64,000 nt of DNA from the NCBI RefSeq assembly GCF_036492835.1, contig NZ_AP025315.1, positions 434,001 to 498,000 of the forward strand, written 5' to 3'. The notes under the pieces are model-generated. The model was not told where the DNA came from and searched no databases. It saw nothing but the letters and a program-made list of their open reading frames with translations. The DNA comes from Fulvitalea axinellae. GTDB lineage: Bacteria; Bacteroidota; Bacteroidia; Cytophagales; Cyclobacteriaceae. How positions within the stretch are numbered: the first letter of the stretch is position 1; each line of letters starts with the position of its first letter. The position numbers and the translations under genes were made by a program. Shown here piece after piece: positions 21,779 through 31,128 of the stretch.

Positions 21779-22258
21779 CTTTGCGCTATCATGAAACCAG
21801 AATTTGTCTCATGAAAAAAATCGATGTATTGTATGCTATGAGCATCCACATATACGCCTTCATTCGCTCTTTTTTATACTCGAAAGGTATGGACAAGCAA
21901 AAGCGATATTTTGTAGGGTTTTTTAATAGACCCTAGCGGTAACATCATAAAGGCGGTATTCCAAAAATATAATAACACAAGTGCCCGACGACACGTAATG
22001 TCCGTAATTTGTTGTACTTATGTTGGTCTAGAGCAATTATTCCCCTTCTTTCAACAATTGTGCATTCTGATAGGCGACCCCCACTCGGCAATCTACTCTA
22101 TCAAAATACACTTTGGTCGCCAATAGGGCTTGAAATGAAAAAAATGCCAGTGGATTAAAAAGTATGTCAGCATTTCAGCGCTATCTACAGTATGTTTAGG
22201 TTGCTATCGAATCGTGGATACGCCCAATGTCTCCCAATTCATTTTCCTGCCAATAACA

Positions 22259-22298
22259 GCCCTTTCATTCTCCCCAAATACAAGGAGAACGAAAGGGC
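22259..22298 (-). terminator. terminator hairpin after the alpha-galactosidase gene
   Basis: 15-bp arms (GCCCTTTCATTCTCC against GGAGAACGAAAGGGC, one mismatch) with a 10-base loop, 15 bases past the stop codon. The T-tract on the minus strand is weak. Confidence 0.65.
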
Positions 22299-22312
22299 AA
22301 TTAATTATATAG

Positions 22313-24502
22313 CTACCTGTCGGTTTTTACTTCCTTCAAATGAAACATTGCGCTGGCCATTGACCTGCGTAAGTTTACCCAAATTCCTCTCCCCATTAAG
22401 AAGCGTCCTGAAAACAGGGAGCTGTCGATGTTGGTCAAGCGCCTGTTTTTTCCCCTGTTTATTTCTTGGATTCGGTAAACCTTATTGGGATCGAGCCCTT
22501 TAAAGCGTAGCATATTTCTTTCGAAACGCCTATGATAATCATGTCCATAAGTCATAGCGACAGCCTCGGATTTATCCGGACGGACATATGCGATCGAAGC
22601 ATAGCCGTCATTGTCATAAGGAGATTGCAAACGATAAAGATCTCCGAATTGAATAATGGGACGAATACGTTTATATAAACTAATCGCAGATTGCGCATAC
22701 GCAAGTTCCGAGAGATTCAAGTCTTCTGGAACTAGCTCTATACCTAGACGACCACTCATGGCAATATCAAACCGGAATTTTAAGCTTGCCGTTTTACCCG
22801 TGTGCTTATCCGGAGTTTCGGTGACGTGCGATGATGTCGCAATAGGAGGGTATATATGATTAGTCCCCCATTGGATAAAAAGTCTTTCAAAAGGATCCGT
22901 ATTATCGCTTGCCCAGAATTCGTCAGTGTATTGTAAGGCGCCATATTCCACCCTTCCTCCTCCTGAGGCACAGGTTTGGAAGATTGTTTCAGGATACTTT
23001 TCGGAGAGGTGTCGCAATACGTTTTCAAACCCTTTTGCGTACTCTATCCATAAATGGCTTTGTCTATCTTTGGACAAATAGGTGGAGCCAAAGTTTTGCA
23101 AATGACGGTTAGCGTCCCATTTTATGTATTTTATTTTTGGATGTTCAGTTAAGAGTCTGTCGACCACGTTAAATGCGAAATCCTGCACTTTAGGGTTTGA
23201 TAGATCTAACAGGGATTGGTTTCTAAGGAGTAATGGTTTTCGGCCGTTCATTCTTTGAAGAATCCATTCCGGGTGTTTTTTCGCCAGATTACTTTTAGGA
23301 TTTACCATTTCAGGCTCTACCCAAATGCCGAAACCCATTCCTTTCTTTTCAGCGTAATCGATTAAATGGTCTAAGCCTTCGGGCAATTTCTTTTTGTTGA
23401 CTTCCCAGTCGCCTAAACCCGCGATTGCTGAATTACGAGGATATTTATTGCCAAACCAACCATCATCAAGCACAAATATTTCGACACCCATCCTTGAGGC
23501 GCCGTCAATCATTTCTTTGAGTTTCTTCGAGTCAAAATTAAAACGGACACCTCTCCAACTGTTAAGCACGATCGGGCGTAGCTGGTCCCCATGTCTTATT
23601 CCGTGTTTTCTGGCCCAACGGTGCAGGTTTATCGATGCTTTGTTCTTTCCGTTAGCGCTATAAGTAAGAATCATTTTAGGGCTTTTAAAACTAAGCCCTG
23701 GATCAAGATTATAGTATGAGGTAAACGGATTGATACCCGCGTTGATGTGACAGCGCTCTTTGTCGTCGACTTGAAATGAAAGCTTATAATTGCCGGACCA
23801 GGCCAAAGCGCCCGCATAAACTTCCCCGTAATCTTCGGATGATTCTCCATTCAAAGCCAACATAAATGATGGGTTTTCATTTTCCGTAGCGCGTGTGCCT
23901 AATTTGGTTTCTATGTTTTTAATTCCGTTGGTTAACTTTTCTTCCGTAAGGTTCATTTCCTGCTCTCGGCTTCCGTTGAAGTGCAGCAAACGGTATTCGA
24001 CAGCTTTTAACCGGAATGAGCTGGAGGCAAATTGTTGAAGCTGTACCGCTCCTTTTTCTTTGTTTCTAATTACAGCCCATTGCTCTATCACATTTTCGTT
24101 GTCATGAGCCTTGAAATTCAGATCGACATATAGGTTTTTCTTTTCGTCTTTTAGTCGAATTACAGTTGTCTGGATTCCATTGTCACTATTTTGGGTATGG
24201 GACAAATAGTATAAGTCCGTCGCCAAAGTCCCGTCATCGTGGCGTACTATCAATGCGGTTTCGTAAGATTCGCCATTTCCGAAACTCGGGTAAATCTCTC
24301 CAAAGTACCCGTCGTTGTGTTCTGTTCCCCGCAAGTTTGGCAGGCGCTTTCCAAAGTGGACTTGTTCAACTTTCTTCCCTTTCGTCACCTGGTATAACAT
24401 CGATATGTCACCCGTATGGATGTGTATATTTTGACCAAATAAGGCAGGGCTGAAAAGCAGTAAAATAAGGGAATAAAAATAAGGGGTGGTTTTTTCTAGC
24501 AT
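22313..24502 (-). CDS. GH36 alpha-galactosidase
   Basis: 729 aa with a signal peptide (ends LFGQ). Removes terminal alpha-linked galactose. The GH36 barrel starts at LNSWRGVRFNFD and includes VLDDGWFGNK, GFGIWVEPEMVNP, the nucleophile Asp of KYIKWDANRH (about residue 463) and the acid/base Asp in FWASDNTDPFERL (about residue 534), after the SGGGRVEYG segment. The N-terminal beta-supersandwich and C-terminal beta-domain are present, so it is full length. It follows the PNGase F locus on the same strand after a gap of nearly 600 bases, so it has its own promoter. Alpha-galactose caps on animal or algal glycans would be suitable substrates (inference). Confidence 0.95.
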   Translation of the reverse strand: MLEKTTPYFYSLILLLFSPALFGQNIHIHTGDISMLYQVTKGKKVEQVHFGKRLPNLRGTEHNDGYFGEIYPSFGNGESYETALIVRHDDGTLATDLYYLSHTQNSDNGIQTTVIRLKDEKKNLYVDLNFKAHDNENVIEQWAVIRNKEKGAVQLQQFASSSFRLKAVEYRLLHFNGSREQEMNLTEEKLTNGIKNIETKLGTRATENENPSFMLALNGESSEDYGEVYAGALAWSGNYKLSFQVDDKERCHINAGINPFTSYYNLDPGLSFKSPKMILTYSANGKNKASINLHRWARKHGIRHGDQLRPIVLNSWRGVRFNFDSKKLKEMIDGASRMGVEIFVLDDGWFGNKYPRNSAIAGLGDWEVNKKKLPEGLDHLIDYAEKKGMGFGIWVEPEMVNPKSNLAKKHPEWILQRMNGRKPLLLRNQSLLDLSNPKVQDFAFNVVDRLLTEHPKIKYIKWDANRHLQNFGSTYLSKDRQSHLWIEYAKGFENVLRHLSEKYPETIFQTCASGGGRVEYGALQYTDEFWASDNTDPFERLFIQWGTNHIYPPIATSSHVTETPDKHTGKTASLKFRFDIAMSGRLGIELVPEDLNLSELAYAQSAISLYKRIRPIIQFGDLYRLQSPYDNDGYASIAYVRPDKSEAVAMTYGHDYHRRFERNMLRFKGLDPNKVYRIQEINRGKNRRLTNIDSSLFSGRFLMGRGIWVNLRRSMASAMFHLKEVKTDR

Positions 24503-24973
24503 TACAGATTTCGATTAATGATAAATTCACAAAAGCTCTCCAAGGGAGTTGGATCATTGAATTCTCTTGGTAGGCTGTAATGTTAGCCGATAAGCGCGCT
24601 GGTGTTTCTGAAAAAAAACTCAACCTAGACCACTTTTGTGGCTGAGTACAATAGTGTTCACTCTTGAAAACATCATTAATATCGATGAAAAAACTAGGCG
24701 CATTATTTCATTAAATGATGAATAACATAAGGTTTTAAACCTTGAATTCTGTTTGACAAACAACCTTTTGTTTCGGTTCTCATAATGAATGGACAATATT
24801 GAAATTACCGTATATGCAGTAATTTATGGTATTGGCCACTTTTTTATCTCAAATGTCTTTTTGAACCGTCCCGTGCTGTTTAGTCCTGTTTTTTAAGTTT
24901 GGTGTAAATGACGGTAAATGGTCTTTTTAAGAGTTTGACGTCGGTTTTAATTTTTAAACTAATTATCAACGAA
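24503..24973. other. divergent promoter region of alpha-galactosidase and sulfatase genes
   Basis: About 470 bases between divergent start codons. Its centre holds two adjacent palindromes (24729-24762), listed separately. No coding potential. Confidence 0.5.
24729..24762. promoter_or_regulatory. paired palindromes, candidate operator
   Basis: AAGGTTTTAAACCTT (15 bases, perfect around a central T) and TGTTTGACAAACA (13 bases, perfect around a central A) lie seven bases... apart in the middle of a divergent intergenic region. Such spacing suits a dimeric regulator acting on both genes, but no regulator is identified. Confidence 0.4.
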
Positions 24974-26404
24974 ATGAAAAGAAGAGACTTTCTTAGAAAG
25001 AGCGCAATGGCTTCCGCAGGGGCTAGTTGCATACCGATGTTGGCCCGCGGGGCCGCAAGAAAAAAACCGAATGTCTTAATTATACATACCGATCAACAAA
25101 GTGTCTGGACATTAGGCGCATATGGAGGAGATGTTGTCAAGACACCCCATATAGATTCGTTGGCCGAGGAAGGTGCCCGTCTAGATAATTTTTTCACTAA
25201 TTCGGCGGTTTGTACGGCCTCACGCGGATGTTTTATCAGCGGGATGTATCCGCACACTAATGGCGCGTATAAAAATAATATTCAGATCAGGCAAGATATT
25301 GAGGGTTTTGGGCACGTGTTTAGAAAAGGTGGCTATGATACGGGGTATATTGGCAAATGGCATCTCGACGGTGACCCAAAGCCCGGTTTTACGCCAAAGG
25401 AACGGGCACTGGGTTTTGAAGACAGCCGTTTCATGATGAACAGGGGCCATTGGAAAAAACTTCAGGATCAGCCTGACGGTACCGTTAAGACCTTTCCATA
25501 TAATATAATAGGTGACAAGAAAACTTATACAACCGACTTCTTGACGGATAAGGCTCTGAACTTTATGAAAAAAGACAGAGGAGACAAACCGTTTATGCTG
25601 ATGCTCTCTTTTCCCGACCCTCATTCTCCATTGTCCGTCCGTAAGCCATATGATACGATGTTTAATCCAGAAGACATGGAGCTGCCTACTACATTTGACA
25701 TCCCAAGACCTGATTGGATGTCACGAGATCTACCCTATGGTAAAGACAGAAAAGACCGGAAAACGGTACTGAAACGTCATAAAGCGCAGTATTATGGGAT
25801 GGTGAAGTGCATTGACGACAATGTGGGACGTTTGATTAAAAAGTTAAAAGCCATGGGGCAGTATGACAATACGATTATTGTCTTCACTTCCGACCATGGT
25901 GAGTACCTGGGTGAACACGGCGGGCTTTACGGTAAGAATATGTTTTACGAGAATGCCTACAGAGTACCTTTTATTGTAAGATGGCCAAGAAAAATCAAGG
26001 CAGGTACGGCAATTAAGGAGCATGTCACGACAGTAGATTTTAAGTCAACGATTGCCGGTTTGGTTGGTTTTTCCACAAATGGCGAAGAGCAGGGAATTGA
26101 CACGTCCAATTTTTTGAAAGGTAAGAAAGTAAAAGGTCATGAGGACACGGCTTATTTCCATCACTGTGACGGGGAATTCGCAGGCATTTATGATAAGGAC
26201 TATTCTGTTGGGTTTTTCTCTGTAGGTAAGCATGTACTTTTTGATAGAAGAAAGGACCCTGATCAAATCAATAATTTAGCGGAAAAGCCCGAGTATTCCG
26301 AGACACTGCGACAGTTCCACGTAAAGGTGTTGAAACACAGTAAAAGTGTTGGGGAGAAAGATGCCAAGTGGCTTGAGAAACTTAAGGTTGGTGTGGCCGG
26401 TTAA
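24974..26404 (+). CDS. S1-family sulfatase with Tat-type signal (sulfatase 1)
   Basis: 476 aa from the ATG at 24974, chosen because it begins MKRRDFLRKSAMASAGAS, a twin-arginine-like signal; the frame is open 22 codons further upstream. Type I sulfatase: the formylglycine Cys80 is in CTASRG, metal-binding residues are in HTDQQS and TSDHGEYLGEHG, and PFIVRWP follows. It needs an anSME-type maturase encoded elsewhere, since a Cys rather than Ser is modified. It removes sulfate esters from sugars, probably clearing sulfated host or algal glycans. It is divergent from alpha-galactosidase, so the two could be co-regulated. Confidence 0.94.
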   Translation: MKRRDFLRKSAMASAGASCIPMLARGAARKKPNVLIIHTDQQSVWTLGAYGGDVVKTPHIDSLAEEGARLDNFFTNSAVCTASRGCFISGMYPHTNGAYKNNIQIRQDIEGFGHVFRKGGYDTGYIGKWHLDGDPKPGFTPKERALGFEDSRFMMNRGHWKKLQDQPDGTVKTFPYNIIGDKKTYTTDFLTDKALNFMKKDRGDKPFMLMLSFPDPHSPLSVRKPYDTMFNPEDMELPTTFDIPRPDWMSRDLPYGKDRKDRKTVLKRHKAQYYGMVKCIDDNVGRLIKKLKAMGQYDNTIIVFTSDHGEYLGEHGGLYGKNMFYENAYRVPFIVRWPRKIKAGTAIKEHVTTVDFKSTIAGLVGFSTNGEEQGIDTSNFLKGKKVKGHEDTAYFHHCDGEFAGIYDKDYSVGFFSVGKHVLFDRRKDPDQINNLAEKPEYSETLRQFHVKVLKHSKSVGEKDAKWLEKLKVGVAG

Positions 26405-26590
26405 ATGTAGTCAGTGGTCTTTTTAATAGGTTCGGAAAGCGTTTAGTCTTTATGAGAAGGGCCGTTTGGTTTTAAAACCCAGGCAGCCCTCTTTTATGGA
26501 AAAAGTCTACACGTTTACAAAGTCGAGTAATTATTCGCATGTGGGTTGGTCTCTCATCGATTTAGAGCTTGTTTGGATTAGTATTCCTCG

Positions 26591-26749
26591 AATCTTGATG
26601 CCGACACTTTCGGAGAACTTACCGAACAGTTTGTGAAGGAAAAAGATTATGTGTACCTCCTCCCCCACTCGACAGTGGAAAAAGACGAAAGTATAAGCTT
26701 TGAAAAGCTGGATATAGATCTGGAAAAGGTGCGATTACGTTGTGCTTAG
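26591..26749 (+). pseudogene. truncated in-frame remnant of the DKNYY gene
   Basis: Reads NLDADTFGELTEQF... through a conserved LLPHSTVEKDES stretch to a TAG at 26747-26749 (52 codons), closely matching residues 194-241 of the DKNYY protein (12567-12708). There is no start codon. After the shared GAAAAGGTGCG the copy jumps to sequence matching the region downstream of the intact gene (13143-13195), so about 430 bases are missing. It is a duplication with an internal deletion, not a gene. Confidence 0.85.
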
Positions 26750-26797
26750 GAAAAATTATTCTATTTGGGTTTCAGGGGTCGAATACGTTTATCAGAC

Positions 26798-26836
26798 CTT
26801 TACCTAATACGTAATGCCTTATACTTAAGACTTGTG
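26798..26836. repeat. TACCTAATAC/CTTATACTTAAGAC repeat, copy 3
   Basis: CCTTTACCTAATAC followed by GCCTTATACTTAAGAC. Same elements as near 3250 (inverted) and 6250. Confidence 0.45.
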
Positions 26837-26841
26837 TGGAT

Positions 26842-29163
26842 TTATTGTGTGAGGCCTCTGATTTTGCCTTTTTCCCTTGTAAGGGCCAGCAATAACTCTT
26901 CCTCGTCATATTTGTCTATTAAGTCCCGTACCATATGGCAGGAATCAAACAGGTATTGGGTGTCTTGTTGGAAACGGGGAAAGGACATTTTCGAAAAAGC
27001 CTCTATCATCGGGCCTTTGGTCTTCATCTTGAGCATTCCTTCCACCATCCCCATTTCCAACGCCTTGGTGCTCGTACCTTCTATTATACCACTTAGGAAG
27101 TTTCGGCTTAGGGATTGCCCGGTCGTTCCCGCTATCAAATTATCCAGCACCTTCTTTAGAATGGAATGCAAGTAGCTCATTTGTTTTGTGGCCTGCCTGT
27201 GAAACTGAACCGGATATTTGTGCGGGTCCTGTAAAAACTTGCCTACTTCGGCGTATTCGTCGGTGGTGACTTTTTCGTTGCCGGTCTCCAAATAATTCAA
27301 AAAGATAAACTGTCCGTATACGCTGATAGTCTGGTCAATGGCGTGCAGTGGCATATCCTCGGGGACGAATTCAAATTCTTCAAACCCGACATGCTTGGGC
27401 TTTATATTGAAAAGTACGTTGCCGTTATGGATCGTTCTCCACAGGCGGTCATAATTGCCCATTAGCAAATCGTAAAGGAAAAGTTCACCCAGCGATGCCT
27501 GGTAATCTGGAGTAGAAACTACGGCTTTGAATAAAGCTGGGCCTTCTACCGTTCCGTAAGAGTCCGTGAAGTCTTTTCTGGAACGGCCCGACATCTTTTC
27601 CATTATAAGGCACGTAAAATCGAATTTGGCCTTTTGTGTACGTTGTAAATCTGAGTAAAACTCTGAACGGGTAAGGGCATTGGGGCATTCCACGGTTTTG
27701 GCAAACAGTTCGCCTAGCACGGGCGAGTTTCTAGGCAAGGCCAAACAGGGCGGAGCCGTTACACGGCGCCCTATTACATTGATGAAGTTTGAAGCCAGCG
27801 CTTCCTTTTCGGGAAACCATGTGAAGGCGAAATTTATATCTGATTCTGTTCTGACAAATTTGATAATTCTAGGCTTGCCGTCTTTCGTTTCAAACTCGTA
27901 AACTCTGCCGTATGCTCCTTGAGCCCTAAATTTCTTTAATGTTGCGAAGTTGACGTCTTCCACTTTAAAGTCGAGAGTTGGCTCTAATAAAGACATGGTC
28001 GCCTGCTGGCTTCTGGGCGAAGCGCCCATTCCTCTTGAAACGGGAAGAAGCCGTCGGTGTTCGTTGGGCAAATCGGGACTTGTCGGTGACGAACTGGATT
28101 CAGAATCCGAGCCGGTATCCGAGGAACCACTGACAGGACTATCACCATCAAGAGCGTTGGTGGAACCCCATTTCGTAAAATAAGGCAAGCCTGATTCGGC
28201 GTAAAGTTTTTTCAGTCTCTCTTCGACTTCGCTAGGTGTGTCAGGATACATCTGCTGTAAAAGTACACGGGCAAGAGCCAGAAAAGGAGGAATGAAGGTG
28301 AACACGTTTTGTCCTTTTGTTCCTGAAGCTTCGGCGAGTTGCTTTCTGGCCGTGATACCGGCGGGAAATCGGATTATGGGGTTGTCTTCGTCGCCCGCTA
28401 GCTCCGGAAACGTTAGTCCACTAAGGCCTTCGGGTATTACTTCAAAGGCGGGATCAATATAACGTCTCGCCGATACGCTGATGAAATCAGAGACTAACTT
28501 CGCCCCGCTTGGATATGCGGTGAGTTGGGCGAAATTACCAAGTAGCTCGCTGTGATCGGCTTGTGAAGAGGCTGAAGTTGTCAGCGGAAAAGTAGATGTG
28601 GAGCAGGTGGCACTCAAGACTGTGTCCAAAGCCATGGGGTCAATATCCATGATCTCGGGCTTTATGCCGTAGCGATATATTGGAGTCAGCGGTATGCCGT
28701 AGCGCCTTAGCTTTCGAGTGACGCTGGTCCTCTCCTTCTGTACTTCGTCCAAAATCCGTAAGTGGCTGGTTAGCTCGGTGTACTCCTCTTTGTTGTATCC
28801 GGCTACGGGCAACTGGCGTTCGTGTATCCATTTGAACACCAGTTGTTCCAGTTCATGCAAAAAACGAATACGTTGATAGAGATTTTCCATCAAAGCCTGC
28901 CTGTTTTTTGGGGCTATGGTGTCCCCTTCCAACCAATAGATCTCATACGTTTCCAAAAGCGCCAAGATACGGTTTTCATGATACGTAAGGCGTTTCGGTT
29001 TGCCGGAAGGGCGCTCCTTTTTTTTCGAAAGCACCATAGTTCTGTAACCCTCCGCCGTCAACATGGCTTGTACGGGAAGTCCGGGGCCGGGCGGGGATAG
29101 GCTTATTCCCCGTGAAGAGTGGGTCCGTGTATCTCGGCTACTTCTGTTTGGACGGAAAAACAC
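26842..29163 (-). CDS. large protein with actin-fragmin-kinase-like domain, candidate effector
   Basis: 773 aa, no signal peptide or membrane helix. Start is GTG at 29163, only three codons after an in-frame stop. The N-terminal 35 residues are basic and Ser/Pro-rich and end in PVQAM, a layout shared with the HopA1-like protein at 58.6 kb. Residues 35-150 are helical. Residues 190-330 faintly resemble M91 peptidases but lack HExxH. A Ser/Asp/Gly-rich linker (about 335-365) precedes a kinase-like fold: glycine loop GAYGRVYEF (416-424), Lys in IIKFVR, hinge LIMEKMSG, catalytic region LLMGNYDRLW then NGNVLFN (about 563-584), and a metal-binding Asp in AIDQT (about 608). This order fits atypical kinases of the actin-fragmin kinase type. 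Substrate unknown; a host target is inference. Alternative start at Met34. Confidence 0.6.
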   Translation of the reverse strand: MFFRPNRSSRDTRTHSSRGISLSPPGPGLPVQAMLTAEGYRTMVLSKKKERPSGKPKRLTYHENRILALLETYEIYWLEGDTIAPKNRQALMENLYQRIRFLHELEQLVFKWIHERQLPVAGYNKEEYTELTSHLRILDEVQKERTSVTRKLRRYGIPLTPIYRYGIKPEIMDIDPMALDTVLSATCSTSTFPLTTSASSQADHSELLGNFAQLTAYPSGAKLVSDFISVSARRYIDPAFEVIPEGLSGLTFPELAGDEDNPIIRFPAGITARKQLAEASGTKGQNVFTFIPPFLALARVLLQQMYPDTPSEVEERLKKLYAESGLPYFTKWGSTNALDGDSPVSGSSDTGSDSESSSSPTSPDLPNEHRRLLPVSRGMGASPRSQQATMSLLEPTLDFKVEDVNFATLKKFRAQGAYGRVYEFETKDGKPRIIKFVRTESDINFAFTWFPEKEALASNFINVIGRRVTAPPCLALPRNSPVLGELFAKTVECPNALTRSEFYSDLQRTQKAKFDFTCLIMEKMSGRSRKDFTDSYGTVEGPALFKAVVSTPDYQASLGELFLYDLLMGNYDRLWRTIHNGNVLFNIKPKHVGFEEFEFVPEDMPLHAIDQTISVYGQFIFLNYLETGNEKVTTDEYAEVGKFLQDPHKYPVQFHRQATKQMSYLHSILKKVLDNLIAGTTGQSLSRNFLSGIIEGTSTKALEMGMVEGMLKMKTKGPMIEAFSKMSFPRFQQDTQYLFDSCHMVRDLIDKYDEEELLLALTREKGKIRGLTQ

Positions 29164-29389
29164 ATTGAACGCTTATATGGGGGAACAAGGATAGGGCTCT
29201 TGCTAGCCAACGTTCAAACTCTAGGCCATATGCTTGCGGGCACATTTTAATCGACACACTACGGAAATCGATAAAACCTTAGTGGATGTCAGCCCGCTTA
29301 TGTATCCTGACTTTATTGTCAACATTTTAAGACAAAGTGATTACGAAAAAAATCGTCTTAGAAAAATTAAAATCCCTTGAATGCCTGAA

Positions 29390-29412
29390 AAACTCCCTTT
29401 TCGTGGGAGTTT
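29390..29412 (-). terminator. second terminator-like hairpin
   Basis: AAACTCCC/GGGAGTTT with a 7-base loop, followed on the minus strand by a T-run. It may be a back-up stop for the lipoprotein transcript before the kinase-like gene. Confidence 0.5.
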
Positions 29413-29492
29413 GAGGATATCTCCATTTAAGACAAGTAAGTTCCCTGTTAAAACGGCTGAAGTGAGGATCTCTCTTTTAAAATATAAAAACA

Positions 29493-29523
29493 AACGGTCC
29501 GGACAATTAAGTTTCGGACCGTT
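29493..29523 (-). terminator. terminator of the 469-aa lipoprotein gene
   Basis: A 9-bp stem AACGGTCCG/CGGACCGTT, 18 bases after the stop codon, followed on the minus strand by GTTTTTAT. Confidence 0.8.
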
Positions 29524-29540
29524 CTTTTACTGATAAAGTG

Positions 29541-30950
29541 TTATTCCCACTCTCCCGCTTCTTTTACAAAATCGTAAACAAACGTTCTGGAAGTTCCTTC
29601 CGAATCCGTAGCGTAAACAAGAATAGAATTCTGTTCGACGTTTGTAGACACTTTGAAGACATCCAGACTAATGCCCTTAAAAGTTATTTTTTCCCTTTTG
29701 TAAAGACTCCCGAAGATATCCCTAACAAACGGGCTTTCTATTTTGTCCAGAATAATCGGGCTTTTCAGGCTTATGTTTTTATTGGTCTCCTGTGAACTCG
29801 ATAATAGTAGCCTTCCTTTTGAATCCTCCAAACGCTCAATCGTCTCGAATATCTTTCCATCGATGGGTTTGCGCCCAATAAAATCGTTTGTCAGTGTAGC
29901 CGCATCGAAAGGTGTAGAGATTCTTTCGGGAGGAGGGCTAATCCACAAGTCGTTTTCAACGGCAATCCCATAGTAGAATGACACGAGAATCCCATCTTCA
30001 ATCTTTCCGATGACTCCGATCATTCTTCCTTGTTTGGAAATGGAAGTGATTTTCATCGGAACGTTTTTGTAGATAAATGTCGCTCCTTTGAAGAATGCTT
30101 CGAATATTTCCTTACCTCTGGAAGAGGTATAGCCGTTCATGCTCAGAGGCTGTTTAATGATGGCGGTAGTGTCGCCTCCATATAAGCCAAATATTTGTAC
30201 TCGTTTTGAGTCTTCTTGATCAATCAATGAATATACGCCCGGAATAAGTTTGCCCATCTGAGTGGAATTTACAAGGTTCTGGGCCAGTACACCCGCATCA
30301 AATTCGCCTAGTGGAGTGGTCGGCTTATCTGGAGGGGTAGTCGGCAATGTGGGCGATGAGTTAACCAAACGGATAATTCCGATGTAGTTATTCTTGTTGA
30401 TGTTCGCCGGGTCGTAATAAGGCTTCAGGTTGACGTCGAAAACCTTTTGCAAAGCTGTTATGTCTTTGTAATCGTAATAAAGGATCAGGCTTCCATTCTC
30501 GGTTCTGACCTGCATTGTGGCTCCTTCGATTGTTAAGGTTCCGTTCGTGAATTTATAATCGAAAGAACGGCTTTCGGAGCTTCTGGCTTGACTATCGGTT
30601 TTGGGTGCGGATACGATAAACTTTCCATCTTCTATACGGTAGATCTTAAGTTTATCAGCTTCATTTAGACTCTCATCGAAGTCGTTTCGGGTGATTGTTT
30701 GTGTTTTATTTTCGTAGGTGGAGCTGTTCCACGCTACGCATTTCCAATCAATTTTCTGAATAGATTCCGTAGTTGGTGTCGTTTGTTCGTCACCGGAAAT
30801 ATGTTCTACGAGTGTATCGAATGTCGGCTTTACGGGATTGTCAGGAGAATCAGGAACCTCATTGTCATTGTTGCAAGACAAGAGTATCGCTCCCATTCCC
30901 AAAGTGGCCATAAAGCGCCCAATAGGTTGGATCATTTTCATCGTCATCAT
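29541..30950 (-). CDS. lipoprotein of unknown function
   Basis: 469 aa, family not recognised. A lipoprotein signal (GMGAILLSC) is followed by an acidic linker and two beta-rich segments separated by a Pro/Thr-rich hinge (TLPTTPPDKPTTP, about residue 200). Acidic residues follow the lipidated Cys (NNDNE), as in surface-exported Bacteroidota lipoproteins. A different upstream ATG within the first six codons is possible. It is followed by its own terminator, so its link to the kinase-like gene is only proximity. Confidence 0.75.
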   Translation of the reverse strand: MMTMKMIQPIGRFMATLGMGAILLSCNNDNEVPDSPDNPVKPTFDTLVEHISGDEQTTPTTESIQKIDWKCVAWNSSTYENKTQTITRNDFDESLNEADKLKIYRIEDGKFIVSAPKTDSQARSSESRSFDYKFTNGTLTIEGATMQVRTENGSLILYYDYKDITALQKVFDVNLKPYYDPANINKNNYIGIIRLVNSSPTLPTTPPDKPTTPLGEFDAGVLAQNLVNSTQMGKLIPGVYSLIDQEDSKRVQIFGLYGGDTTAIIKQPLSMNGYTSSRGKEIFEAFFKGATFIYKNVPMKITSISKQGRMIGVIGKIEDGILVSFYYGIAVENDLWISPPPERISTPFDAATLTNDFIGRKPIDGKIFETIERLEDSKGRLLLSSSQETNKNISLKSPIILDKIESPFVRDIFGSLYKREKITFKGISLDVFKVSTNVEQNSILVYATDSEGTSRTFVYDFVKEAGEWE

Positions 30951-31128
30951 ACATCTAAACTGTGATTTTTGAGTTGTGCCGGCAACAGTTCAAAAGTACG
31001 GCGCTTGTTTGTGAAAGAATAGATGTCTGAAGCAATATGTAGATAGGGTTGGTTTGCTATGTCTTGGTAGTTAGTGCTTTATGATTTTTTAAGGTGGCTA
31101 AAATGTAGATATCATAATGGAGGGAACC

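Larger units (their letters stand above)
21734..22312. other. intergenic region upstream of the ECF sigma gene
   Basis: About 580 bases. It holds the sigma-gene leader with a small inverted repeat (GACCTC/GAGGTC, 21761-21778, 28 bases before the start codon) and the alpha-galactosidase terminator at the far end. I see no coding potential in between. Confidence 0.5.
26405..26841. other. intergenic region holding a DKNYY gene remnant
   Basis: About 440 bases between convergent genes. The central part is a decayed copy of the DKNYY gene and its 3' flank, and the end carries the third copy of the short TACCTAATAC repeat. Confidence 0.6.
29164..29540. other. intergenic region with two hairpins
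   Basis: About 380 bases upstream of the kinase-like gene. It contains the terminator of the upstream lipoprotein gene (29493-29523) and a second hairpin at 29390-29412. No coding potential. Confidence 0.5.

Noticed and set aside
26842-29163. Direct assignment of the kinase-like and HopA1-like proteins as contractile injection system cargo
   Set aside because: No sheath, tube, baseplate or DUF4157 gene is in the window; only the N-terminal similarity supports export, so it is kept as a hypothesis.
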